Notes under the pieces: model-generated | The model's input: the letters and a program-made list of their open reading frames with translations, nothing else | The model's database searches: none | What the model was told of the DNA's origin: nothing | Shown here: positions 10,811 through 20,935 of the stretch, piece after piece | How positions within the stretch are numbered: position 1 is the stretch's first letter | Layout of the letters: the number at the start of each line of letters is the position of its first letter | Program-made: the position numbers and the translations under genes | Assembly (NCBI GenBank): GCA_008360975.2 | Contig: CM039210.1 | Location: 22,963,007-23,027,006, forward strand | Direction: 5' to 3' | Origin: Lichenostomus cassidix | Taxonomy: Eukaryota; Chordata; Aves; Passeriformes; Meliphagidae | Length of the DNA stretch: 64,000 nucleotides

Positions 10811-11943
10811 CCCAGTCAAAATTGGGACAAACTGGTGTAGCGATGAGCTTGAATTTGAATGCTGTTCAAAAATTGATGTTTGTCCACATAGTCTTTACCT
10901 GCATTAGTTCTACTGGTGATGGGGAGTAGTGCAAAAAGGCAGGGTCCTCTGCTTGCTGCCAGATTGCTTTACCCCTGCTCCTGAGAACTGTGGCTGATGC
11001 AGCTGTGTCAGTCTCTGCTCCAGGCCCATCTCTTCCAGCCCCATGTCCATGTACTGGTCTGTCTGCAGTAGAGAAGTGAGGTTCACAAGTTATATCCTGA
11101 GGTGGACATGACTCATGCAGCAAAAGTCAGGGTGTGAACTGGTTTGTCTTTGTGCATTGGCACACCTGCCACTGTCCTTACCTGGTGTCCCCGCACCAGC
11201 CAGCCCCATCAGCCTGGGGCCACAGCACAGATCTTCCTCTCTGTCAGTCATGCCCCTTCCTCCCCACTGCATCAGGCCAGGGTGAGTGGGTGGCATGTGT
11301 GGCATGTACAGATCCCCCATGCCACAGGCAAATGCTTGCTGGGCTGGTTAATCCAGGCAGCAGCATGCTGCCACCAAGACCCTAAGGCATGTGTGGCTGA
11401 AAACCTCAGGACATGCTAACATGGATCCTGCAATAACAAACCTCTGCCCTTGGCTGCTGTGAGCTGCAAGTTCCTGCCATGTGGAGTTTTGTCCTGACCC
11501 TGCTCTTAGATTTTTGAGATGAAGCAGACACACTGCTCTAAGAGACTCTGGTCCTTCTAAAAATACCTTATATCTAAGCAGTTAATAAATATTACAATAA
11601 CCTATTAAAGAGTGTATAATATATTCCCATCACAACAAAATGTCATCTCCTATAAAAACAAAGGTATTTTTCAGCAAATAAAAACTCTGTAAAAATAGCA
11701 CTTGGGGAAAAATATTTTTAAACTTCCACTGTTGTTTATTTTTGAAGCCCTGAAATTTAAATCATGTGTTGAATAAATCCCTTTCAGATATCTGAAAGCT
11801 GAATGGCATTGCTGTGGCACTATATCCTTCCTACTAGTGTTACTTCTTAATATTCAGCTATGGAAAGCAGATGCACTCAAAACAATTTTGTGTGGCTCTG
11901 CAGGTGCATCAGGGTTACTGTACTCTAGGAAAAGCATGCCCAT
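10811..11943. other. No gene seen; probable non-ERV flanking DNA
   Basis: Only short open frames with no recognisable domain and no LTR boundaries. The right half (11560-11800) is AT-rich. This is the largest stretch in the left half that I cannot assign to a retroelement. Confidence 0.5.
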
Positions 11944-11944
11944 G

Positions 11945-12286
11945 TGGTAGTCTGTTACTGATAGGTAAGGCTTTGTAAAGGAAATGGTCTTTTAACATGG
12001 CTCCAGCCTGTCACTTAGGCTAAGTAGAAGGGAACTATGGGAGAATGATTCAGCTGGAATAGAGGGATGTGAGAACCTGAGAGATTACTGCGTGACATTC
12101 GTGTGTCCACCTTGTGGTGTTTGGTGGTTGGTTGACTTGGGCTTGTTGTGCCTTAAAACTATGTAAACTGATAACCAGTTAACTGCTTAAAAAGACCGGG
12201 TTTTTTCCAATAAACGGTTCTCCTTTGCACCTGCCTGGGGTCTCTGCGTCGCTCATTAGCACCATAGCCGGCAAACAAACGCAACA
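11945..12286 (+). repeat. 5' LTR of ERV-B (start approximate)
   Basis: An AATAAACGG signal near 12211, a U5-like region and the terminal GCAACA at 12286 precede a clear primer binding site. The left edge is a guess because no second LTR copy is in the window to compare. Confidence 0.55.
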
Positions 12287-12288
12287 AC

Positions 12289-12306
12289 TGGCGCCCGAAG
12301 AGGGAT
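12289..12306 (+). other. Primer binding site of ERV-B, tRNA-Lys-like
   Basis: TGGCGCCCGAAGAGGGAT, two bases after the LTR end. It differs little from the retroviral Lys-tRNA site. Confidence 0.85.
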
Positions 12307-12574
12307 GATCAAATTACTGCGAAGAAGCGAACTATGCCCGGGGCTGAAGAGCCCGGGCCCCAGGAGCCACCCTGGACAGCCATTTACGTCGGATCCCTCG
12401 GACCCAGACATCGGCTAAGCCCATGTACAGGATCCCGGCGGCAGCTCTGTACAGCGCATTCCAACAGGCAAACTTCGGCAGCATGCTCAGACCCTGCGAG
12501 CAATCCTCGGCTTCACCCTGTCACATTGCAGGGCGCATTCTTCAATTTTAAGGTGAGCCGTGGTTTATCATGGG

Positions 12575-14625
12575 GATGAAAATATCATTTGAGCAAAAAC
12601 AGATTTTAGAGACTTTACAGCGGCTTTTACAAGAGCAGAACAGAGACATTCCCGATGCTAGATTGCTTGATTTGTTAGATTGGATTTCTAGGCATGTGGG
12701 AGAAATCCCCTCTACTAACATTTATGAATTAGATGCCTAGCAGGGGGTTGGACATAAACTTTTTAGTCTTGCTAGTACGGGGGATCCCTGCACTTCTAGG
12801 CACCTCGCAACTTGTGGGATTGTTGTAGCGACTCACAGAATCTAAAGCAGATCTGTTTTTCCAGCCATCCCTGGAGCCTGCAACAACCCCCCCCCGCCCC
12901 CATACAGCTGGCCTCCTTGGTAGCGCTTTCTCTCAGGGAGACCCTTCCTACATAACAACTCCCCCTCAGGCCGGGCTCTGCTGCCACCTACAGCTCTCTC
13001 GCTGCCAAACCCCCACATCTCCACCTCCCCCGACACCGCCTCTGCGCTGCCGGCCTTACCCGCGGTACCGTACTTGGCGCCCACCCCCCGGCACAAGCTC
13101 CCCCCTCGCCTGCGTCACTTTCGCTGGCCCCTAATCTAGATTTTGGCCCCTCAGATCTCTATGATTTTACGGCCAGTCTTAAGGCTTCCTCACGAGTGGA
13201 ATTTGCGGCCCCTATTGCCAGTTATAAGGCCCCCTCGGTCGCGGAACCAGTGGCCCCCACGGGCAGTTCTAAAGTCCCCTCAGGTGCGGAATTAGTGTTC
13301 CCCACGGCCAATTTTAAGGCCTCGTCAGCCGCGGAAACTTCGGCTAGCCCCCGGTCTTTGTATGGTTTCCCGAACGCTGAAGCTGCAGACGAAACCGAGA
13401 TTTAACCCCCCCCGCCCCTTGTTGGGCCCTCGGGCGGTATTGCTCCCCCACTGGATGCCTCCCAGGAGCTGCCGGACAGCTCTGCTGCCATGGCAACCCC
13501 TCTGGAGAACACCTTGAATAGCTATTCACACCCCACACCCTTTAATGCCCAGGCAGTACAGCCGTATAATATACGAGCGTATCCAGTGGTGTATGAGCAA
13601 GGTAGACCTCCAGTTTATAAAGATATAGAGTACTCTGCTATGAAAGAGATGTGCAAGATAGCACAGGAAACTGGTCCGTCTTCTGATCAATTTATAGCCT
13701 ATATACAGACCATAAATTCAGCTTATGTACTAAATCCTGCTGACTGGAAAAACATTATGAAAATGATACTAATGATGACCCAGTATCTTGTCTGGTTCTC
13801 GGATTATGTTGCATCCTGCATGTCTCAGGCAGGACGTCTACAGTGGAGAAATCCCCCTGTACTTGTGGTTCAATTAACCAGTGAGGGTGTTTATGAACAT
13901 GCTGGAACCCAGACTATCCGCGCGATATTTATGACCTTATTGCACGCCATTCTATTGTGGCCCTGCGACAGGTTCCAAAGACAGATAAGACTGATAACAT
14001 TCCTTACACTAAGATTGAGCAGGACACAACCGAATCGTACACGGCTTTTACGGACAGACTCCAGGCAGCGTTATCCCGACAGGTCAATGATGAGGACACA
14101 CGACAGAATCTGTTGCGGCAACTCGGGTTTGAGAATGCTAGTTCTGACTGCAAAAAAGCACTCTCATCTATTCGTAATCGACGTACTTGTGATATAGTAG
14201 AGATGGTTAGAGTTTGCCAGGATATACCTATTGTGTCCAACAATGCAAATCCCCCCAAAGCGGCTTCTGCAGCTCATTTACAGAAAGTGACTGGGACCCG
14301 TTGCTATCGCTGCGGCTCCCTTGGTCACCTGAGAAAAAACTGCCCTCTATTACAATCAAAATCCCAGTCTCCTCCCACTGGCCCTCCCCCTGGTCTTTGT
14401 TCCCAGTGCAAAAAGGGGTACCATTGGGCTAAAGATTGCCACTTTTGCCCTCCTATGAACCGTAAGCCTGCGGTCTCAGGAAACCTCCTGCCGGGGGTGT
14501 GCTCGTGCGCCCCTCTGAATCAAACAAATATGAAGCACCACACGAAGCATGGCATCTGGCAAGTCAGCTCGTCCTCGCAACCTCTGGAAGCGCAGTCTTG
14601 GACCTGGTCTCCAGCCAACCAGTAA
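12575..14625 (+). pseudogene. gag: ERV-B Gag, broken
   Basis: The matrix-like N-terminus opens at the ATG at 12575 and stops after 54 codons. A proline/alanine-rich linker follows with tandem repeats, then capsid (from about 13490; KDIEYSAMKEMCKIAQETG), a frameshift near 13890, the capsid C-terminal half, and nucleocapsid with two CCHC knuckles (CYRCGSLGHLRKNC and CSQCKKGYHWAKDC). Capsid and NC package the RNA genome. The gag-pro slip site reads AGGAAAC at 14478-14484 rather than the GGGAAAC found in the other class II elements here. Confidence 0.85.
13150..13335 (+). repeat. About four tandem copies of a ~60-bp unit in ERV-B gag
   Basis: Imperfect repeats of a unit of the form TTGCGGCCCCTATTGCCAGT followed by TAAGGCC and TCGGTCGCGGAA. 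They encode an alanine/proline/serine-rich linker between matrix and capsid. Confidence 0.75.
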
Positions 14626-15289
14626 CTCTGCAAACCACCTCAGTTCGCTTAGTCCTTACGGGTGTATGGGGACCTATTGGTAATAATATGCATGCTTTGC
14701 TAATCATTCTTCTATTACTAAGCTAGGACTCTTTGTGTTACCTGGTGTCATTGACTTGGACTTTGAAGGTGAAATACAGATCATGATCTGGCCACCTGCT
14801 CCATCTTGCTTCATACCTGCAGGCCAGCGTCTGGCACAACTCATTCCATTTTACAGCACAACCCCAGGTGGAAAAGGTAAGTGTGGCACTGCTGGCTTCG
14901 GAAGCACTGGCCAGCCTCAAATTTTTTGGGCAAGCACTATCACAGCAGCTCAGCTGACCATGTTTGCAGTATTGATGGTAAGGAATTTAAAGGACTTGTC
15001 GATATTGGGACTGATGTTTCCATTATCTGAATCCAGGACTGGCCAACTGATTGGCTCACGGCTGATCCTGCCTCGACTCTGGTTGGGGTAGGAGGGCTTC
15101 AACGCCCTCGACAAAGTTCCCACCTCTGCTTTATTGTTGGCCCCAATGGGAAAACTGCCCACACTGCACCATTCATTGATCCAATGCTATGTACGTTATG
15201 GGGACGTGATGTCCTGGGACAGTTTGTGTTGGGGTTTGACCCTGGCTAAATGCCAGGCACCTCTGCTATCTCCTGCCGCAGACGCAGAC
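14484..15289 (+). pseudogene. pro: ERV-B dUTPase-protease, degraded
   Basis: The -1 frame from the gag end gives a dUTPase domain (GSAVLDL, then after a stop LPGVIDLDFEGEIQIMIW), which in betaretroviruses limits uracil incorporation. The protease follows: its active site reads LVDIGTD, changed from the usual DTGA, and the distal motif is LWGRDVLGQF. Stops at 14724 and near 15030 kill the frame. The end coincides with the LTR-E insertion site. Confidence 0.8.
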
Positions 15290-15476
15290 GTGCAGTGTTG
15301 TGATAAAAGCTGTAGCTTCCCCACCCATTTCTTCCTTAATGTGTTTACCCTTCCCCTATTGTCCTGCTTTCCCCACCCCACGTGGTCCTGGCCATGCCCC
15401 TGGGTTTTCCCTATTGGTTCTTGTACCCTAACTCCGCCCATGTACTCCCCTGTGACCAGAGATCATTGGGCCAATG

Positions 15477-16002
15477 TAACGCGGAGGGGGAGGAGGGGTG
15501 GAACCAGGCCTCTGCGTTTACCGAAAGTGTCTCTATGGCTATCGAGAGATCACTCCAGCCAGCACTGCTCTGGTGCTATACAGAAAGGCCCTTCTCACAC
15601 CCGTGCCGGTGTAAGGCACAGATTCTCACTCACCCACGGAGTTGGATAACTCGTGCGTCACCAGAGACAAAGAACTCAGAGCGCTCAGTCAGCTGGAGGT
15701 TCCAGAGGTTTATTCTGAAGAGTTCCAGGGTGAAAGAGGGCGAGAGACCCCAGCCGTCTACATTTAAAGGGATGGCTGGAGGGTCAGGGGAGAGGAGGCG
15801 GGGGGAACACCACAACCAATGGGGAGGAGGAAGGGATGGAATCAGGGGTTAGGTTACAGCTGGGGGGATTTACATAATTTGGGGAGGGACCATCGTGTTC
15901 TCCAGAGGGGAGGACTAAGAAGCCTCCCACACGTGGAGTTCTGCTGTATTGGAACCACTCAGCTCCTCAGCAGTTCTTGAGGTGGTATCATCCACCCCAA
16001 CA
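15477..16002 (-). repeat. 3' LTR of ERV-C
   Basis: 526 bp from TGTTGGGGTG (16002) to CCGCGTTA (15477). A purine tract GGAAGGGGGAGT (16014-16003) precedes it. It contains a TTTAAAT box and an AATAAACC signal. The terminus is TA. The env frame reads into this LTR and stops at about 15920. Confidence 0.95.
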
Positions 16003-16157
16003 ACTCCCCCTTCCTTATTTAAAGGAAAGGCCTCCCCTACTTGCTTAGTTAAACACTTTTTGAGGCAACTGAACAAGCTTAGAACAAGGAAAATTATTAG
16101 GATCACCCACAGTCCATTTTTGACTAAGGATGTTAGCCATCCTTGAAGTCCCCATTG

Positions 16158-17234
16158 TCAGAAAACATCGCCAATCCAGTCTGCTTCTTTTTCTGTCTTC
16201 AGTTCTTTGATTTGATCCTTTATTTTCTGTATCGTCGCGTGGATGCTCTGGCTATGAGATGACAGGTTAAAGCAACACAGTCCTTCGAATTCCTCACAGC
16301 CATGTCCATGGGCCAATAAAAGAAAATCGATGGCTGCTCTGTTTTGCAGTGTTGCATGCCTGGTGGTTTCTTCATCTTCAAGAAGCTGAGAGAGGGCACT
16401 CGAGGTTAGGTTAGCATGCTTTCCGAGCCAGCACTCAAGGTGGCTAAGTTCACCTAAGGCTTTTGCTGCTGCTACTCCAGGCAGGAAAAACGATGCAGCA
16501 ATCCTTTTAGACAATGACCAATTGATAATTTCGCTATCACAATTAGGATCTAATTGTTGTATATTTCTTTTTTGGCGGGCCAATCGAGTATGGTTTCTCC
16601 AATGTAGAATTTGGGTTTTGTTGGGTGCTAGTACAGAAAGCCTGCCAAGAGTGCACGGTCCCCCTTGGAGCTGGGATGGGATTCCAGACCACGCCTGATT
16701 CCCGCAAATCAGGAACATACCTTTGGACAGCGCTTTGGGGTGTACAGATGACTCTGTTGGGATGACCTTTTTATCCTGACACCAATTACTGACAGAGTAA
16801 ACCTTTCCCTGGGGTGTTGCATTTCTACTATGACTTAATTTCTGGTGTTCTGACCAGGATAATGCCATCCCTCTTTTCGGGCTGAAGACAAACTTGAGGC
16901 AAAGGGTAGCCTGGGAGGACCCCAATAATAGTAATTCGTGGGGTTCCTCTGGTGCTGTTGCCAGCGTGCTTACCCATTTCTCCCAAGCTTCTTTCTGGGG
17001 GAGCACCTCGTTTGCAAAAGGCAGTTCATCTTTGTGGAGAGGGATCCCCACCAGGCATGATGAAAGTGGGTCACTGACGCTGCCCATAGACAGGCACATA
17101 TGGTCTTGCTGGAGTGCTTTTGCCAATGTAACCCATATATTGGTCTTTGGCTGAGGGACAATCCATGCGACAACCTCTGGTGGTAACAGGATGCAGGAGG
17201 TCAGGAGAATGCAGAGGTAGGCAATTACAGGCAT
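16158..17234 (-). pseudogene. env: ERV-C Env, prematurely terminated
   Basis: ATG start at 17234 with a hydrophobic signal peptide (IAYLCILLTSCILLPP). The surface subunit is short. A furin-type site (RLARQKR) is followed by a transmembrane subunit with a fusion-peptide-like stretch (SFFLPGVAAAKALGEL) and a CX6CC motif (CEEFEGLCC), as in alpha- and gamma-type Env. The frame meets TGA at 16160-16158. The same frame beyond it encodes a hydrophobic anchor (about 16100-16050) and a tail running into the LTR, so this product would lack its membrane anchor. Env mediates receptor binding and fusion. Confidence 0.88.
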
Positions 17235-17453
17235 GGTGGTAAGAGAGGTATAGGTAGTCCTTTTTTCTGTGGGATTTCAAGCAAAAATCATTAAAAGATG
17301 GTTTTCTGTTACTTCTTTCTTTTTCCCCTCTCATCCCCCCTTTTTTTTCATAAGACACAGGTAATAAGGTTGTGGGTTAGGGAAACACATGAGGGTAACA
17401 GAAAAGGGATTTGTGGGTTTGGGGAACTGCTTGAAGGCGGCACAAATAGCTGT

Positions 17454-20201
17454 TCACGTGGCTGGAATCTTGCGCTGACGTCTTCTCCAAGCGGCACTGG
17501 TTTCTTTGTCTGGAGTTTCTTTGTCAGTGTCTGGTGTGTCATCTTTCGCCTGCTCAGGAGCTGTCGCTGACGGTCGGAGGTAGGGCTTTACATATTTTCC
17601 TGGTATCCACTTGGGTCCTGAAGGTGTGGAAACACAAGCATATCCCCTCCCCCATACAATTAGTGAAAAAGGGCCTGATATTTGATGGCTTTCTGGATCT
17701 TTGATTAACACTGGTGGTTGTTCTTTCAATTTGGCTTGGGTCGAATTGGTAAAATGCCGGAACACAGGGGGGTCAGGCTCTTCAAACGAATTGTTTAAGA
17801 AATTTATTGTAAAAAGGGCTTTGCAGAGTCTCATAATGGGAGAATTGAGTTCTGACCCTCCCCGCTGTTGGTCTAGGACCCTCTTAATTGTCTGGTGGGT
17901 CCTCTCAACTATGGATTGTCCTGTGGGGGAGTGGGGGATGCCTGTAATGTGTTTGATGCCCCATGAGCTAAAAAACTCTTGAAGTTTGTTAGAGATGTAT
18001 GCTGGACCGTTGTCAGTTTTTATCTCAGCAGGAACGCCCAGGGTAGCAAAAGCAAGGAGAAAGTGCTGTATAACATCTCTTGCCTTTTCTCCTGCATGGG
18101 CAGATGCAAAAACAGCTCCAGAAAACGTGTCTACAGAAACGTGTACATATTTTAATCTGCCAAACTGGGGGACATGGGTCACATCTGTTTGCCAGACTTC
18201 ACAGCTGCCTAGACCCCGGGGGTTAACCCCAGACCCTAATGATGGCACTTGGTAGCTCTGACAGCTAGGACAGGTTGCTACAATTGCCCTTGCTTGGTTA
18301 CGAGGTAGGTTAAACATTCTCATCAGTGCTGGTACATTCTGATGGCAAAATTGATGGCTCAGCTTTGCCTGAGCAAAGGTGTCTGGAATGTTAGGAGCTT
18401 TCACCGGCATAGCCAGAGCGTCTGCCCTCCGATTCCCTTCAGCAACTGGCCCAGGGAGATCGGTGTGTGACCTCACATGCATCACATGGAACGGCTGCTT
18501 TCTGTGGGAAAGCAGAAAAACAAGTTTTGAGAGCAGTTTATACAATTTAGGATTTGACACTTCTTTTAGCCATGCATGTTCTGCTCTGGCGACTACCCCA
18601 GCTACATAAGCTGAATCTGTTACCAGATTAATAGGTTCTTCGAACATCTCAAAAGCTCTAACAGCAGCCGCAAGCTCCGCAATTTGCGGTGAGCCTTCGA
18701 TTATTTGGATATCGTGCTGCCACACTTGCGTTTTGGGATGTTTCCAAGTCATGACTGACTTATGGGATTTCCCGGAGCCATCTGTAAAAACAGTCAGAGC
18801 CTTGAGAGGGGTTCGACTTTGGAGTTCTTTTGGGGCCAAATGAAAAGCCGAATTGAATAATTTGTGTTTTGGATGATGATTTGAAATCTTGCCTGGATAA
18901 CTATCCAGAGCAAATTGAAGGTGTTCATTTGTTTGGAGTATGTTTGCTAAGGATTCATTTTCCAATGACGGATAGATGCAGGTGAAATCACACCCTGCAA
19001 GGGTACGGAGGCGTGCTCTGGCTCTCATAATTAGTTGGGCTACTTGTTCCTGTCGTGTTGTTATGGTTTTGAGCGGCTGATGTGGTAAGAAAATCCACTC
19101 TATTATAAGAAGTGGGTCTTTTTGTGCAGTGTCCCATTGAAAAATCAGTCCATACAGCCTAGGTGACTCACCCAGAACGATGAAATTAAAAGGCAACTCA
19201 GGACTTGTCCGATGGGCTTGGCGAGAAGATAGGGCAAGCTGTACCTTAGCGATGGATTCCCGGGCCTCCTCTGTGATGACTCGGGGCGAGTCCAGGTGGT
19301 CACAGCCTTTCAGGAGGTTAAACAGCGGAGCAAGGTCCTGCGTAGTAATTCCCAGCAGAGGACGAATCCAGTTTATAGAACCACACAGTTGGTGCAAGTC
19401 CCGGAGTGTCCTCGGGTTGTCTTTGATGGTGAGCTGCTGGGGTACGATGGTCCGTTCGCTGATGCGGAATCCCAGGTAGGTCCATGGGCAGGTACGCTGA
19501 ATCTTTTCCTGCTGGATCTCAAACCCTGCTTTCTCAATGGCTTGAATAGTTTTTTCTAGAGTTAAGTCCAGGTATTTATCATTTGGTGCACAAATCAACA
19601 CATCATCCATGTAGTGGAGAATGATAGAACGTGCAAACTCTTTGCGGATGGGGGACAGGAAGCGAGCCACGTACCATTGGCAAATAGTTGGAGAATTTTT
19701 CATACCCTGGGGTAACACACACCAGTGGTGTCTGCGCTGGGGGGCTTCCTGGTTTAGGGATGGCACGGAGAAAGCAAACCGAGGAGCATCACTTGGGTGT
19801 AGGGGGATTGTGAAGAAACAGTCCTTAATGTCAATGACAGCAAGCTTCCAATTCCTAGGAAGCATTGAGGGCGAGGGCAGGCCAGGCTGTAGGGGTCCCA
19901 TATCTTCAATGACTTCATTGATTTTCCGGAGGTCTTGGAGGAGCCTCCATTTGTCTTTTCCAGGTTTCCGTATGACAAAGACAGGGGAGTTCCAAGGGCT
20001 ATTAGATGGTACAATGTGACCCTTGGCGAGCTGTTCTTCTACTAGGGATTCTAAAGCGCTGAGTTTCTCTTTGCTTAGGGGCCACTGGGTCACCCAAACT
20101 GGGTCGTTTGTCTTCCAGTTAAGGGGCGGGGTGGAGCGCACCCCAGTGGCCCCAATTAGAAATCCGGAGATGGAGGTGGGATTACCAGCTGAGTCCCCCA
20201 C
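17454..20201 (-). CDS. pol: ERV-C Pol (RT, RNase H, integrase), open 915-codon frame
   Basis: Domains in order: RT with catalytic YMDD (HYMDDVLICA, about residue 205), connection, RNase H (VFTDGSGKS, NLVTDSAYVAG, HVRSHTDLPG) and integrase. Integrase has a zinc-binding region ending TCPSC, a catalytic core with Asp in WQTDVTHVP, Asp in IKTDNGPAYIS and Glu in SIVERTHQ, and a C-terminal domain (WGRGYACVSTPSGPKWIPG). All catalytic residues I can check are present and no stop interrupts. Expression is probably by -1 frameshift from Pro at GGATTTC just before the Pro stop. Unusually well preserved; still inherited DNA, not evidence of activity. Confidence 0.93.
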   Translation of the reverse strand: MGDSAGNPTSISGFLIGATGVRSTPPLNWKTNDPVWVTQWPLSKEKLSALESLVEEQLAKGHIVPSNSPWNSPVFVIRKPGKDKWRLLQDLRKINEVIEDMGPLQPGLPSPSMLPRNWKLAVIDIKDCFFTIPLHPSDAPRFAFSVPSLNQEAPQRRHHWCVLPQGMKNSPTICQWYVARFLSPIRKEFARSIILHYMDDVLICAPNDKYLDLTLEKTIQAIEKAGFEIQQEKIQRTCPWTYLGFRISERTIVPQQLTIKDNPRTLRDLHQLCGSINWIRPLLGITTQDLAPLFNLLKGCDHLDSPRVITEEARESIAKVQLALSSRQAHRTSPELPFNFIVLGESPRLYGLIFQWDTAQKDPLLIIEWIFLPHQPLKTITTRQEQVAQLIMRARARLRTLAGCDFTCIYPSLENESLANILQTNEHLQFALDSYPGKISNHHPKHKLFNSAFHLAPKELQSRTPLKALTVFTDGSGKSHKSVMTWKHPKTQVWQHDIQIIEGSPQIAELAAAVRAFEMFEEPINLVTDSAYVAGVVARAEHAWLKEVSNPKLYKLLSKLVFLLSHRKQPFHVMHVRSHTDLPGPVAEGNRRADALAMPVKAPNIPDTFAQAKLSHQFCHQNVPALMRMFNLPRNQARAIVATCPSCQSYQVPSLGSGVNPRGLGSCEVWQTDVTHVPQFGRLKYVHVSVDTFSGAVFASAHAGEKARDVIQHFLLAFATLGVPAEIKTDNGPAYISNKLQEFFSSWGIKHITGIPHSPTGQSIVERTHQTIKRVLDQQRGGSELNSPIMRLCKALFTINFLNNSFEEPDPPVFRHFTNSTQAKLKEQPPVLIKDPESHQISGPFSLIVWGRGYACVSTPSGPKWIPGKYVKPYLRPSATAPEQAKDDTPDTDKETPDKETSAAWRRRQRKIPAT

Positions 20202-20935
20202 TGGGTAAGGAGATCTCTGCCCCAGAGGGTAAAACCAGAGTCAATTACGTATGGGCGGATGGTGGCTGTGTGTCCTTCAGGGCTTTCTATGATGATATTA
20301 TTTGTACTCCTCTGGGAAGTTGCTGACCCTCCTATGCCTGTGATTCTGCCGCCTGCTGGTTTGGTCTTCCAGTCCTGGGGCCATTCTGCTCGAGAAATGA
20401 TGGTTACATCGGCCCCTGTGTCTACCATCCCCGTCAGGTAAGCAGTGGATTTATCATTGTGTAGTTTACAATGCATCATGGGCTTGTCTGCGCCTACAAC
20501 TTCTGCCCACCATATGGAAGGTGTTCTGTGGCACCTGGGGTGGTTTACAGGTAGTATGATAGCTTGTGCTACCACCTGACCCTTTGATAGAAACCAGGGA
20601 GTGTTGTTACAGGAGACAGAAATTTGTACTTGTCCATTGGGGTCTATTTTGTGCACTTCAGGTAAAATAAAAAGTTCAGGTGGGCCATGCTTAGTGTCCC
20701 CGACTACTAGAATGTCCACAGTCCTGTCAAAAGGTTTTTCAAAGCCCACATATATGTGTTGTTGATTTCCATTGCGGAAGTGGTGTGTATCAGTACTTAC
20801 AAGACAGAGTCTCTTGTCTGTTCCGCTGTGTGGTGTGCTGTTATCATCCATGGCAGGGGTGGCAGGGCAGGGAGAGACGGCTGTAGAATTTGTGTCCTTG
20901 CGCGGAGCCGTGCCGCGCTTCAATGTCCGTTTCCC
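20156..20935 (-). CDS. pro: ERV-C protease with degenerate dUTPase-like N-terminal region
   Basis: The frame entered by -1 slip at GGGAAAC (20935-20929). The N-terminal half (ELFILPEVHKIDPNGQ, SKGQVVAQAIILP) resembles the beta-barrel of retroviral dUTPases, but I cannot find the catalytic Asp motif seen in ERV-J, so it looks like a relic. The protease half has MVDTGADVTII and the distal LWGRDLLTQWG. Open throughout. ERV-C2 and ERV-D share this layout. Confidence 0.85.
   Translation of the reverse strand, partial: GKRTLKRGTAPRKDTNSTAVSPCPATPAMDDNSTPHSGTDKRLCLVSTDTHHFRNGNQQHIYVGFEKPFDRTVDILVVGDTKHGPPELFILPEVHKIDPNGQVQISVSCNNTPWFLSKGQVVAQAIILPVNHPRCHRTPSIWWAEVVGADKPMMHCKLHNDKSTAYLTGMVDTGADVTIISRAEWPQDWKTKPAGGRITGIGGSATSQRSTNNIIIESPEGHTATIRPYVIDSGFTLWGRDLLTQWGTQLVIPPPSPDF

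Larger units (their letters stand above)
11945..15289 (+). mobile_element. ERV-B: class II (beta-like) provirus remnant
   Basis: LTR end, Lys-type primer binding site, gag with two zinc knuckles, then dUTPase-protease in the -1 frame. After protease the element is interrupted at 15290 by solo LTR-E and does not clearly resume after 32965, so pol, env and the 3' LTR are missing. It is the outermost layer of the middle nest. Confidence 0.75.

Noticed and set aside
11134..11419. 83-91 codon frames in the non-ERV stretch
   Set aside because: No recognisable domain, no splice or promoter context; length expected by chance.
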